Origin: Ctenosaura bakeri
Taxonomy: Eukaryota; Chordata; Lepidosauria; Squamata; Iguanidae
DNA: 64,000 nucleotides
Direction: 5' to 3'
Assembly: GCA_948474755.1 (NCBI GenBank)
Contig: CAOLHI010001256.1
Span: forward strand, 806,001 to 870,000
Below, one piece after another: positions 32,956 through 45,375 of this stretch (the stretch's first letter is position 1; each line of letters begins with the position of its first letter). Both the position numbers and the translations under genes were made by a program. The notes below the pieces were generated by a model. It worked only from the letters and a program-made list of their open reading frames with translations. It was not told the origin of the DNA and searched no databases.

Positions 32956-35236
32956 TAGCAGCCCTCACCAGTGTTTCATAATCTATTGCCTCTATTTTCT
33001 TTGCTTTGAGAAAGAATGACAGCACAGTAGATGGTTTAATGGCACAGTCACCTCAACCTGTGTTAGACTGAAAGCACAGATAGCCCTGGCAGGGGGTGTG
33101 CCTCATTCTTCCCATGTGGAGCGAGGTGTTTTTCCAACCAGGAGTGTGGGGCAGAATGAGTGCCTTGCACTTCCAAATGAGAATTCTGTTTTCCCCAGTG
33201 AAACTTTTCACTAGTCCCCAAATCTGTAGCATTGCAGAGAGTGGGACACAGGAAGATCTTCACACCTACAACACTTACATTTGCTGTTATGCATTCCCTT
33301 GAGAGATTTGCCTGCCACATTGCTTTGGACACTTAAACTATATTTCTGAGTTCTCGGCTGAAGTGTTAAGTTATTGCAATGCTAGAAATTTGAGGAGTGA
33401 AGGGAAATTTAAACAGTGAATATACAATATACACAATATATAATAACACTGAATATGATTTAAACAGGACTGGTTTCATCTTTACGTTATATGAGTTCTC
33501 TCTCTCTCTTACACACATACACACACACACATTAATTTGATTTTAAAAGTTGGCTCTTGGCAAGAGATTTATCAGCAATGCTACAAAATAACTTAGGAAA
33601 TGCACGGCGAAGCCCAGGAGGTATCAAATAATTTTGTACTCCAATAATGTCTCCCAGTACATCTGTTGTTAGGAAGAATTGTAGCTAGTATTTTGAAGAA
33701 AGCAAAATAATGCAGTGTTGAAATGAAGGCATGCCTTCCATTTAATTGCAATCAGTTCTGCCTCTCCAAGCAAAGATCCAATGTTCAGCATGAATGTTTT
33801 GCTGGCTATATCCTTCCATGCTAAGATTGTGTCTTGCAGCATGGGTGACTTAAGTCATTATTTATTCTAATAGGTCTATTTTAATATGCTCATTGACTTC
33901 ACTGATTGGGTATGCATTGACTAACCCTTTATAGGGTCAGATCCCATATCAGAGCATGTAAACTGATTGCTGCCATACCTCCAATAAGGTCTATATTTAG
34001 TTTTTCTTTTATGGGATGTTAGAAAGATGTCATTTCAAAGGCCTTTTCTAGATTACATTCCATGTGTATTTGATTATCATGACATGCCCAACAACCAGTT
34101 AGTTGATGGAGGGAGATGCTAATTAACAGGCAATCAAATTCAGCCAGATATCTCTTTGTTTAAAACAACTGCAGATGACTTGCAATACAGATGCTGGGAA
34201 TGGGCATGATGACCACGACTAGTCTCACTCTACCCATAGAACAAAATGTGTAAAAAGTGCTCTTGATAATTGTGATATTTGGATGCTCTGGTTCTCTTTA
34301 TGTAATATAATGACAAACTTTCGCTGGCATATGCAGGTGTGAGATATCTCTATGCATGTGTATGTTCATTTTTGGTTGCTTAGTATTTCTTTCCTTCCCC
34401 CAAAGTGGCCATGCCCCCCCACAACCAGCTGTAGGGCTGGTGATGCTCCTCCACTCATGGCCAAATCTGCGTGTAGGAGGGCAGGGAGATTGCAGGAATG
34501 TCTGGCTGTCTCCATAACAAGAATCAAAGCCATGACATCATCTACTGAAATCTCCAGAGGATCTCACTAACCTTACTGGGTGATGTAAATACTTCGTGGC
34601 CTAAATCCTGTTATTAGCCCTGACAAGAGTAGTAGCATTGAATCAGTAGCATTTACCTACTTATTGACTCTCCAGTGCCTCCCTCTGAAACAGCCTAGCT
34701 ACATAGCCAGGCACTTTTGTGATCCCCCTTGCCCTTGTTGTTCTTCAGGCACCAATAGCAGAGGGTGGATCGCTTCAACCACCCTATAGTAAGTCAGGTA
34801 GTTCCATATGTAGAACTATTATGCTATGCTGGGCCCTGCAGGCTTGCAGCCCACCCCTGTCTGGTCATCTGCACGGGAATGTCATTAGACTCTTGTTGGT
34901 TTTGATGCCCTTGCTATCCAAATACTCTGAAATGTCCATAAATTCTCTTCTTTTTCTTCTTTTTTTAAACAAAAGGTTTCTGCAACATTTTTCTTCACAT
35001 TAGAATATAAAACAAATAAACCTGTAGCAATACCCGACCTGTCCATATCTATCTCATTGGGACACCCAGTTAAGGGAGGGAAACCGAAGGAAAGAAAAAA
35101 AATGAGGTGACCTGCAACACTTATATAGAGATGGGTAGGTGAGTGGATTGGCTTTCAAAGAGCACATACCCTAAGAGACCCATTTTAAATAAAAATTCTT
35201 TGACTAACAAACTCCAAGGCTTCGTGGTTCAGGACC
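32956..35236 (+). other. Intron 2, nothing recognised
   Basis: Short (AC)n run at about 33510-33531. No exon or dispersed repeat recognised in this 2.3 kb. Confidence 0.45.
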
Positions 35237-35242
35237 TTCTTT

Positions 35243-35302
<60 letters not shown>

Positions 35303-35304
35303 TC
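35237..35304. repeat. (TTTC)n microsatellite
   Basis: About 17 TTTC units, pure pyrimidine on the + strand. Confidence 0.95.
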
Positions 35305-36028
35305 ATATCCAATGATCTCAGGTAGGTGTATAGTAAAAATCAATTTAAACAATTTAAAACATTTTTAAAATAGTCAATTCATAGTCTACAAACAAATTAA
35401 CCATGTGAAATGTGTTTGTCTTCTTCCTTTTGTCAGGGTTAAGGCTGTTATTCTATCTTCTCCTGGATAGAGAAAGGAGTCCTCAATATAACAGGTTCCT
35501 TTCCCCCTCCCTTTCCCCATTGGCAGCAATCAGAGATTCAATACCTGGCAAACGTTATAGATGGTAGCAGACTATAATTGCTATGCAGCTTGGCACTATA
35601 TTGCAGTCATTATGTGCATGACATTGTAAAATGAATGCTGTTAAAATAATGGCTACGGGTAATGTACACCTGGCTAGGAAATAGCTGGGCCCTTGTTAGA
35701 CGAAGAACCTGGCAGCCTCATTGCTTATCATCAGTTTAGCCGCAACAGTGCCTCTATTTTGTCTGTCCACAAATGTGGAAAATCAAGATAGGCACTTGCC
35801 TTTTAGTGCATCTAAGGAATGTCCTTTATTCCTTGCATGTGCCATTTTCTTGCATCTGATGAAGTCGGCTCTATTGTTACAAATTTAACCTTACAATAAA
35901 TCTGCTGGCTGTGTATCTGTTAAAGTGTATATTCTAAATTCTAGGGCTAAGCATGTTTACTTTGAAATAATTACCACCGAAAGGCAACACTGCTTTAAGC
36001 TGTCATTTTAGATGTGGTAGATGGGTGG
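35305..36028 (+). other. Intron 2 with a short repeat fragment
   Basis: At 35848-35905 (GCATCTGATGAAGTCGGCTC, then CAATAAATCTGCTGGCTG) lies an inverted fragment of the family at 15986-16117. The rest is unrecognised. Confidence 0.45.
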
Positions 36029-36280
36029 TTGTTGTTGTTGTTGTTGTTGTTGCTGCTGCTCTCGGTGTTCTGCACCTTCAAGTCATTTCCAACTTGTGAC
36101 AACCCTAAGATGAATTTATCACAGATTTTCTTCACAGGATATGTTCAGAGGGGGTTTGCCATAGCCTTTGAGGCTGAGGGAATGTGCCTAAAGTCAGCCA
36201 GGGGGGTTGCCAGGGCTGAGCAAGGATTTGGACCCTGGTCTCCTAATTGAGCACTCCAACCACTATAGAAAGCTGGTTCC
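36029..36280 (-). mobile_element. Sauria-type SINE, antisense, near full length
   Basis: Starts on the + strand with the inverted (AAC)n tail (GTT units 36029-36053), then CACCTTCAAGTCATTTCCAA, the BovB-like tail. It ends at the tRNA-like head (GGATTTGGACCCTGGTCTCC, CCAACCACTATAGAAAGC). The order tail-body-head on + means the element lies on the - strand. Confidence 0.82.
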
Positions 36281-39040
36281 CTGGTGAATGGGAAATAAAT
36301 AACTAGATTTTGAAGTAAAAAGTTGAAGATGGTACACTGGTACACTGTGCCATTGTACCATAAAATTCCATCAGAAAAGAATAAAACTCCATCAGAAAAG
36401 AATAAAATAATCTTCTTCAGCAGCAGCAGGAGAAGAAAGAAAGAAAGTTCTGTGACCAAACTGATTTTGCAAGCAGGTGAAAATGTATGCAAACCCAGCA
36501 GAATGCTTTCATTCATACAGACAGTGGCCAAATTCCTACAATGTAGCATAAATGTTTATATGTGGAATTGCACAAAGTTTGAGATCCTGTGTCAGAGGAT
36601 GTACCTACAATGACTTAACTAGGATGACTTAACTGCAAAGATGTAGTTACACCTCCTGGTGCTGCCCTCCAAAAACTACCTTTGAAGTCATGCATCTCCT
36701 GCCCCCCCAGAGGAATTTCTGTGGTGGTGGAGAGCAAGGCAGCGAGCAATTATGCATCCAGCCCTCTTCTAGTAACAATGTCTAATGCAACGGGCAGCAG
36801 CAAGGATACCTGTGGGGTCCTATCATAGCTGCCTGTCACATGGTGCTCTGCTACCCAGAGAGAGATCTGGATGTGTCATCATTCATGGCCCACTCCCCAG
36901 TGCCTTACAAATTCCTCTGTGGTGGGGCTGTGTGGCTTCCAAGGTAAGGGACACTTTCTGTCGTTGAAATACTGCAGTTGCTGAAAGAAAATGGATTGGT
37001 ATAGTGACAAAATTGGAAGTCAAGCTTACAACTTCGTAATTACTGAACAAGATGCCAGCCATTGATTCTGATGTGCCTGCTTGTGTTGAGCTGCAGTACT
37101 GCACAATGGAATGCACAACCAAAGGAACACTACTGTCAGTTTTAGCAAGGAGAGATATACACCCATCAGCTGAGAATGCGTGTGTCCTTGTGCGTATTGC
37201 ACTGCATGTGCAACTCTGCTATTGTGACCTTGAAATCAATGTGAACATTACATGTCAGATGAAAAAGTCCAGCCGCTTTCATAGGAGAATTTGTGCATGC
37301 CTAAAGCAACACATAGATTCTGGAGAATGCTGATTTTTTAAAAAAATTATGATATAAAGACTGTCTTTTCTCTTATGTTCAGTGAGTAGGATGGGGGAGA
37401 GTTTGAGCAAACCATTTTGCCACCATTAATGACTAAACATAGGGACAGTTTACATAAAGGCATTAATCACCAAACATAAGGACCTTTTGTGAATTAGTAA
37501 TCTGTGTGCATGGCTGTCTCTTCAAGGTGTTTGCTACTGTTTATCTTGAATGGTGGCTCTTTCTTTTTGAAAAAGCTTATTTTCCTTTTAGAATTTCGTG
37601 AGTCTGTGGAATATAATAGACATTCCTTACTTCAGATACACAACTTCAGTCTCCCTGTTATTTTTAGAAAAAGGTGATGTCTTCACTGTGGATTGTATTG
37701 TACATTGGTAAAACAATAAAACAGCCTCTACTGACGATACTCACCATAGAGCTTTTGACTTTTTGGAGGAGATTGCATCAGGATGAATCAAAGCTATTTT
37801 TATAGCTTTTATTCAATTTTCTTTCTCTATGTTTTCTGAACCCGACTCCTGCAAAAGCAGACATGTTTCTGTTACTGAGATGAAGTTAACAATACCACCA
37901 CCTGGTGGTAGAACACTGAGAAAGGAAGAAAAGTGAGCAATGTGCAGTTCTAGCTAGATAGGATGCCAGAACAAAACAAAACATTAGGATCCGTAGTTGT
38001 TGTTGTTTTTAATTGTCATAATAGAGGAGAAGGATGGGGAGATTCCATGCATTAAGAATTTACTTTTATGTTCACAGTTTTGTAATCGATCAGTTTGAAA
38101 TGAAAATATATGTTACGTGAAGCTATGATACCAGAATAATAGCTTGCTCTGTATTATTCCAGAAAATATCACAGGGAAACCTATTAATTAACATGGAGAA
38201 TCTGATTAGCAATTTCCCTGTTTTCACTTTGGTGCAGAAAGCTCAAAATCCCACAAGTTTAGAACCAGAGCTTCCATATTCAGTCGATCAGCTAAGTTTA
38301 AAAACTATTTTGATCAACTTTTTTTTTTTTAAAAGATCTAAGCAAGCAGCATGTAAATTTTTTGTAGAAAAATCTTTGATGAAAGTAGTTTGTAAAATAT
38401 GCCATTATAGGAGAGACATTCCCTCTACAAACAGGAGGGAATGCGTCTTCTAGGTGGATGTCTCTTTAATGACACACGTGTGAGCCATCTAGAAAAACAG
38501 GACTATATCCAAAGGCTACTTGCCCTCCCCACCCCCTGCATGCCCTCTTTCACCTATCTGCTCCAGAGAGTCCATTGGAGGAGGAGGAGTCTGTTCTGAT
38601 ACCAATGTCCACTACACTGGCTTGTGGAAGTTTTTGGATACAATCAGATAAAATGCATGAATTTTTAATTTTGTCCTTGTTTTGCTCATATGCAAAGTTC
38701 TGTACATTTAATCAGCTGATTAGTGAAAATCAGTGGCTGATTGGCTGTGATTTCTCTAACTGATTTCTAGACTGTGGTGAAACAAAAAAGTTGTTGGAGT
38801 CTTCTGTTGGAACTTGTCACCTAGATCTGTTTTTTTGCTGAGCAATTCTGGCTGGTGTTCAAAATCTTAGATGGGTGTATTTTCATAATGCTTTATGTGC
38901 TTGTAGAATACTTGGATGTTTTGGCTGCTTGACTGTAGCTCTGAGAATAAAATAGAACGGAACATAAGTGTTTACCCCTCAAAGTCCAACCTGCCATGTA
39001 CATCATGTTTTTCATGTTGATTACTACTGATATGTCTACT
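36281..39040 (+). other. Intron 2, about 2.8 kb with nothing recognised
   Basis: No exon, RNA gene or repeat recognised apart from short A/T runs near 37337 and 38320. Confidence 0.45.
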
Positions 39041-39125
39041 TGGCCGTGGAAACCCAATGGGTGACCTTGGGCAAGTCATCCTCACCTTCAGAGGAAAGCA
39101 AATCTTGCCAAGAAAATTCTAATCT
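39041..39125 (+). mobile_element. Sauria-type SINE body fragment
   Basis: TGGCCGTGGAAACCCAATGG, GTGACCTTGGGCAAGTCATC and CAAATCTTGCCAAGAAAATT match the SINE body at 53118-53340. Head and tail are missing. Confidence 0.75.
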
Positions 39126-39984
39126 AATTGCTATATCTTCTTGTAAAAAAATATTAGGCTACTCTGGTCTTATCCTCTCTAAATTCATGTTTTCCATTTT
39201 TGTCCTGCAGAAATTACTAGGAGCTGAAATCCCAAAGGACTGTATTTGTGGTGATTCTATAAGCATCATCTAGTTGCGGCCCCACTGACCTTCACAGTTT
39301 AGGGAATAGTTAGCCTTGGATTGATACAATGGAAGACCTTTCACATCTGCATCATTAGTTTTAATGCAGGCTGATTAGGAATAAAGCATGAATTACCATT
39401 ATGTTTTGGCATATTAAGGAGCTCAGCTGCACAGGACTGCAGATTTAAATCTAGATGATCAATCATTACATTGTCAAGGGGAAAAAGGTACAATGAGTTT
39501 CATTAATCAAGCTAGGACCATCAAGAAGCCATTCATTAAATCATCCAGGCTACAATCCCATATCCACTTATTCAGTCGTAAGTCCCACTGAACCCAGTGA
39601 TGCTAATAATTTAGTGACTCAATGACAGATTTGTTATTCATCTATAAAGCATATGAGTTCAACTAAAGATTGTCAACGTGACCTACACGATGGCCAGGAT
39701 CTGTTGGTGTTTTACTCATGCCTAAGTTTCCTCATGGAGGCAGAACATGGAGTTGTGCAGTCAGTGCCAAAGCACATGTGAACCATGTATTGTATATGAA
39801 TACACACACCAATCTGTATGTATGCCCAAATGCCCGGAAGAATTTGGTTGTGCATTCAGTTGCATGTTTGGTGCCTTGGCTCAATTGTACAATGTTGTAC
39901 TTTGGCTGTATAACATAATCAATACATAACTCCGCACGAGAGATTTACATTACTTGACCCCTGTGTAGGATCACAACCATTCCC
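39126..39984 (+). other. Intron 2, one repeat fragment
   Basis: About 39545-39615 (GTAAGTCCCACTGAACCCAG) resembles the repeat at 45096-45200. Nothing else recognised. Confidence 0.45.
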
Positions 39985-40175
39985 TTATTTATTAATTCCA
40001 CCTTTCTTCCAGGGAATGCAAAGCAAACCATACTGAGCTCCCCTTCTTCCTGGCAGTCTCAGAAGGATAAAACTACAACGTTACAGGTGGATGGGTCTGA
40101 GAAACAATGAGGTTGTTCACGTCAGCTGAGTGAGGAGTTGAACCTGTGGCACCCAAGCCATAATCTGGCACTGTG
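39985..40175 (-). mobile_element. Diverged LINE tail and tRNA-SINE-like sequence, antisense
   Basis: TTATTTATTAATTCCACCTTTC resembles the antisense L2-like tail. About 40130-40185 (GAGGAGTTGAACCTGTGGC, CACTGTGACCACTACAAC) resembles an antisense tRNA-like SINE head. Boundaries are unclear. Confidence 0.4.
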
Positions 40176-40309
40176 ACCACTACAACAAATGCAGATATCA
40201 TCAAAATGCTAAAATGAGAACCTGAAGGCAAGGACCCTAGAAGAAAGCTTGAGCTTAAAAGCATAAAAGCAGCAGGATAAGATTGACTCAGTCATTAAGA
40301 GAAATTCCT

Positions 40310-40690
40310 CTTAGTTTTGGAAGGGGCTTATGGTAGTTTTCTAGTCCAACATCCCCTCTCCCTGGTATTCAGGAATTATACTACTACACCATTCCTGACA
40401 GGCAGCTGTACAGTTTCTGCTTTAACACCTCCAACATTTGTCACCTTCCAAGCCAGTCTGTTTCCATTGCTGAACTGTCTACATAATTTTTTCTTAAACC
40501 CATTCCAATCATCTGGAGCAACAGAAAGCAAATTTGCTCCACCATCTATGTGATAGATATTTGAAGGGTGTTGTTGTATCCCTTCATTTATCGTCTCTTC
40601 TCCAGGGCTACCATGCCTGGCTTTTGCTCGTCTCCAGACCCTGAAGCCCCTCCTCATGGTCCATTTCTTCTAGCCACATTTACATTTATT
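40310..40690 (-). mobile_element. Old CR1/L3-like LINE fragment, antisense
   Basis: CTAGTCCAACATCCCCTCTC at the left is the reverse of a CR1-type 3' segment. TTCTTAAACCCATTCC and AGGGTGTTGTTGTATCCCTTC follow in the expected order. Highly diverged, no reading frame. Confidence 0.5.
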
Positions 40691-42097
40691 ATTTTAAATT
40701 ACATCTCTTGTATTTCATAAGACCATACATACTCAGGGATATTCTAATTACTGTTCTTCCACTGACCTACTTAGTAGCTCTCTCACAGATGGAGAGTGAC
40801 ACTTCTAGGAAGGCTGTGCAGTTACAGGCAATCATATGGCTCAGGTTTTATAAAGACCAATCTATAATTTGACTCCTTGCTAACTGGAATTGGATATTTC
40901 ATAAGATCTGGATGGATGGGCTCTGAGTAAGGATGTGTGAAAACTCACAGTCTAGTTTCATGATACTGCTTGGAATCCCACCTGCTTTCTTGCCTTCTCC
41001 TTTCTTTTGTATCAGGTTGCACTACTTGTTATTTCTTTCTTTGTTCACCTTTATGACAACCTGTTAGTGGCCTATACAGGTGAATGAAAATGATGTCTGA
41101 GTAGCTCCTTTTTAAGTCACTGCCGATGGAAAGATTTAGAATCTTCATTCCCAGCGACCCTCTGTGCTCTTTATGATCCTGCAGCCAAGCCATCTTCCCC
41201 ACCCCCCAACAGCCATTTGGTAGCCAGGGGAAAAAGGCAGTGCCCAGCTGGATTCTGCCAATGGGTGGAACATCCTCTGGGACCCCTACAGTGTCTTCAG
41301 AGGACTCTGAAGAGGTCCAGGAGGAAGATAGTTTTCCTCCTCTTGCACTTGGCTTCAGGGACACAAAGAGATATTGCCTGGCCACCTCCTCATCCTCCTA
41401 AATGGCCACAGGGAGACGACCTGCTATAAAAGATAGTAAGCAAAGAGCTTGGGGGTGTGGGAGGGAATGGCGATATGCCTGGCACAGCTTTACACCCTTG
41501 CTAGTGTGACATAGAATCTTGGCTATATTTCTCCCTAAGTTATGTATTTTGGAAACGTATTTTCCCTAATGCACAAGTCTTAATATGCCCTTTTCCACAG
41601 ACTAAAGCATGATTGTATGTATTTTTCATTTTTTTTAGCCATTTACATGTTTTTAGATGTATGCACTACCTGTATTTCTATTTCCAAAAATTGCACCTCA
41701 GGCCTCACAAATAAGCAGATGTCCAAGTTAAGGTGTGCTTTGTCTTCCGTTGAGTGCTGGGAGGGGGCAAGTAGATGCTAACAGTGAGAGTTTCATCTCC
41801 AACCAATGAATTTCTTTCCCATCTCTAGCTCTGAGCAGAATTTTTCTGGAGCTGTTGCTGACTTTGGTCTTTCAAGTTAATTCAGCTTTCTCTTGGAGAA
41901 AGTGGAAAAGTCACCAAGTCAATAACACCGTGTATTTGACTGGCTTTCAGAGGTGACAGCATCCAGTCTCATGAAGTCTACAGAGCTTTCTGTCAACTTG
42001 AAAAAGAGCAAGTTGGCTTAAATGAGGTTACAAACTCTATTTGAAAGAGGAGGCTGAGGTAAAGAGAAAATCTGCCTGTTTCTAGTTTAAAAGGCAA
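40691..42097 (+). other. Intron 2, nothing recognised
   Basis: A 118-codon open frame on the - strand at 41029-41385 has no recognisable domain or splice context. No repeats identified. Confidence 0.45.
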
Positions 42098-42150
42098 CTG
42101 ATATTATCTACCAGCCACAGATAATACCTGATATTATCTACCAGCCACAG
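42098..42150. repeat. 30-bp tandem duplication
   Basis: The unit CTGATATTATCTACCAGCCA plus CAGATAATAC occupies 42098-42127. Its first 23 bases recur exactly at 42128-42150. Confidence 0.9.
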
Positions 42151-44254
42151 AAACAATAGGAACTACAGTGTTAAGACAGATGCTTTCCTTATTGGAGAAC
42201 TATATTTCTTCTCCCCAGAACATGCTGATGCAAAGAAGTAAACACTATAAGGAAACTCAGGGTACTGCTGCTTAGGAAAAAAGAAGAAAAGAAAAAAGAA
42301 GAAACATCTGTAGCTGAATTGCTGTTTAGGGTTCTTTGCCAACAACAATAATAGATTATTCTTGCTTTTTCTACTATCTTGATCCTTCTGATGTCACTTC
42401 ATTTGTACTGACTCACCTGCAAGGAGTTTAAGAATGATGGCCACCTATTTAGAGGTTTTTTTAAAAAAATATCCTGACAATAGCTACAGTCAAAGAACCA
42501 GAACATGAGAAAAGTTACTTATTTGTTTGTTTATTAGTTTGTTTCTTATGTGATACACCAGAGCAAGGAACAGAAGAAACTACAAATGATGACTTTTAAC
42601 TCATCTTATTATTCCTTCCTTGTTATAAAAGGCATGCTCCTGGGTGTGCAGAGATGCAGTTCGTATTTAACTGAGTAATCAATCACTCTAAAAGATCAGT
42701 TATGTTATGTTATATTATGTTATGTTATGTTATGTTATGTTATGTAACTTTACTTATACCTAGCTGCGAAGCAGAGGTGCTAAGAAAACCTTTTACTGAA
42801 CTGTGAACATGTGTAATAGGACACCAGCAAGAGCACACCAGGACCAATGTGGTGTGCATTGGTCCCATTGTACAACTGTCCCATTGTACATCAGGCATCA
42901 GTGCACTTTGGGCTCTTTGCAGGCTTTGCTATGTAATAACATAACAGCAGCTCTTTGCTGGATATGGATGTGATACAACTGAGCAGTTCTAATTCTCACA
43001 TGCACAAGTCCGTTTATGAAGATGCAAGTCTCCGAACAGGATTCTGGCCAGTATTTTTAATCAGCTAACAGCCTTATTACCAATACACTGTTTACAGCTT
43101 TCTGCCCTAGCAAACTTTCTTTTTATCTAAATTCTAAAACTTGATTTGTGTGTTTCGTCATTCAGCTTCACACATTTATAGTTTTTTCTCTCTCTGCCCT
43201 TGGCATTGGAATGCAACTATTTATGGGCTTGTTTTTCCCAAAGAGTTATTGACTGTTCTTCAAAAATTTCAAAAAGGGCTGAAGAAATTGCTAATATATC
43301 TTTCTGTATTTTATTATACAAACATGGTAGTGCAATAATTCAGTGTTTTAGAGACACAGAGAATGGAAAGAACTATGAATAGTCCAAATTCTTCTTGTAT
43401 GGGTGAATATGAAGTTCTTTTAATCAGCTTTTTGTTGTGGATTCCTTTCTACCTGGTCATATAGAATACTTCCCCCAGCATGATCACAACATTTTATTCA
43501 GCATTTGGGAATTTGACCTCATCCTTTTAATTCCACAAACACTGATCCTCTTGCATCATGTGAATATTGAAGTGTTGTTGAGATACTTGCTGTCCTTTCC
43601 TTTCTAAAAATAAGTTGAGACAATTGTTGCAGGCCTACTGGGGGAAAGTATGTTAAACCAATATTCATTATGGAAAAACATCAATCATGTCCCCAGTGCA
43701 AGTACATTGATTAGCTGGTTGAATAGCTCTCATTGCGTCAGGTTGAATTTTCCAGTGCCTTTCAGAAGTACTGTTTATGAAAAAGAAACCAGTTTGAATC
43801 ATCTGTGCACTGGGATATCTATAAATAGGCACATTTAGATTGTACTTGATAAACAGACTTTAAATATTCAGTCCTTAGCAATCCTTCGAAATAATTTGGT
43901 GAGAAAAATTAGTGTCAGGGTGGGAGAGATACAACAGGACTCATGAAAATTGGAAATAGTAGATACTATTTGCAATACCTATTGTGATCTAAGTCTAAGT
44001 TTCATTGAGTTCAGTAGGCTTAATTAACAGATTTCATGTACAATTGTGTGTGAGAATGAGAGAAAGAGGGAGATGTAAGCCCATTGAATTCAGTAGCCTT
44101 GTTTCTTAATAATCGGGTATTGGGTTGCAATCTAACACCATCTTTAGGCAGGGATAGACAAAGCCAGACGGTTTTTCTTAATTGACAGACTGGGAGGGAA
44201 CTAATGGTAACAGGTTTTTTTCCTTTGATAGTTTTCCTATGCTTTTTATGCCTG
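42151..44254 (+). other. Intron 2 with a pentanucleotide repeat
   Basis: A (TTATG)n array lies at 42700-42745, nine units with one variant. No exon recognised. Confidence 0.55.
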
Positions 44255-44420
44255 CTCATTTATTTTTTACTGGATTTGTATCCTACATTTACTGGATCCA
44301 AACTGGGATCCAAGGCAGCTTACAGTGATACTGAATCAAAAGTGACATTGAAATGTAAAACAAGAAGAAAAAAATTAAAACACAATTTAAAGATTAAAAC
44401 AGGATGGATTGAAAGATGGA
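44255..44420 (-). mobile_element. L2-like LINE tail, antisense
   Basis: GATTTGTATCCTACATTTAC, then CCAAGGCAGCTTACAGTG and an A-rich segment (AAATTAAAACACAATTTAAA) are the antisense of the squamate LINE 3' end, like 4950-5395. Confidence 0.55.
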
Positions 44421-44430
44421 TGGACAGAGG

Positions 44431-44441
44431 GATAGATAGAT

Positions 44442-44491
<50 letters not shown>

Positions 44492-44502
44492 CAGATAGAT
44501 AA
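44431..44502. repeat. (GATA)n microsatellite
   Basis: About 17 GATA units with one GACA interruption near the right end. Confidence 0.95.
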
Positions 44503-45095
44503 TAGCATAATACTGCTACCCCTCACCCCCACAAGCTAAAACTTTTCCATTATAACCAGTGCATATTGGAGGGAAAAAGTCAGTATTAAATTCTTCCTTT
44601 TCATTATCACCCACCAAAGACACAGGTGTTGGATACTTGGCAAATACGCGATGGGCAGCTTTCTTCAAGAAGCTGTTATGATTGTTTTGGTCAAATCACA
44701 TTTTCCTCACCAGCCCCAATATCCACTTGTCACAAATCTTAATATCAGATAACTTTCTGAATAACTCTCATATGATCAGTCCATGCTTGTTTTCTGTGCA
44801 GCATCTCCCAACCTGGTCATGCTAGCTAGTGATGATGAAAGTTGCAGATGACACCAGGTTAGAGGAAGGATATTTTATCAGTGTGTTTAATAGAACAGCT
44901 TGGTGTGTACTTTACTGCTAAAGAGCATTGCACATTGCTGTATGGTTAAGCACTGTATGCTTTTCTTAACTGACTGGTACAGAATTTGTCATGTTAATGC
45001 AACCTTAAAATGAGCACATTATTTAAAAAATGAAGAAGGAAGTATGGAGAACTTACGTGCTGAGTTCATACACACACAAGATCAACCAAATGTGA
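44503..45095 (+). other. Intron 2, little recognised
   Basis: A palindromic-repeat fragment may lie at 44800-44862 (CATCTCCCAACCTGGTCATG, GATGAAAGTTGCAGATG). Nothing else recognised. Confidence 0.4.
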
Positions 45096-45200
45096 CGTCT
45101 TTAAGGCTGGATTACCCCATCCCCACTCAGCTGTAAGTGAGCCCCACTGAACTCGCTGGGACTTACTTTTGAGTAGGCATATATGGGATTGCACTGTAAG
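45096..45200. repeat. Short interspersed repeat, AGTAAGCCCCACTG type
   Basis: GTAAGTGAGCCCCACTGAAC, GCTGGGACTTACTTTTGAGT and TATGGGATTGCACTGTAAG are the clearest copy in the window of a repeat also seen near 13005 and 39550. Library name unknown to me. Confidence 0.55.
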
Positions 45201-45284
45201 TACTCAGCAGAAGCAGGAATTTCAGTGAGTGTCATTTTTCTTACTCTTGGGAGCTATTAGACCAGAGGTTGGTATCATTTGGGT

Positions 45285-45375
45285 CACCAGATTTCATCTC
45301 CCAGCATTCTTTACTATTGAATATGGTAGGCACAGTTGCTGGGAATTGCACTTCAACGACATCTGAAAGGCTGCA
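45285..45375. repeat. Palindromic repeat fragment, ACTACAACTCC type
   Basis: GATTTCATCTCCCAGCATTC on the left and TTGCTGGGAATTGCACTTC on the right, followed by ACATCTGAAAGGCTGCATGA. Confidence 0.5.

Noticed and set aside
35143..35325. Open frame with a long Phe/Leu/Ser run
   Set aside because: It is a translation of the (TTTC)n microsatellite.
41029..41385. 118-codon open frame on the - strand
   Set aside because: No recognisable motif, no splice sites of note, opposite to VSNL1, and expected by chance in 64 kb.
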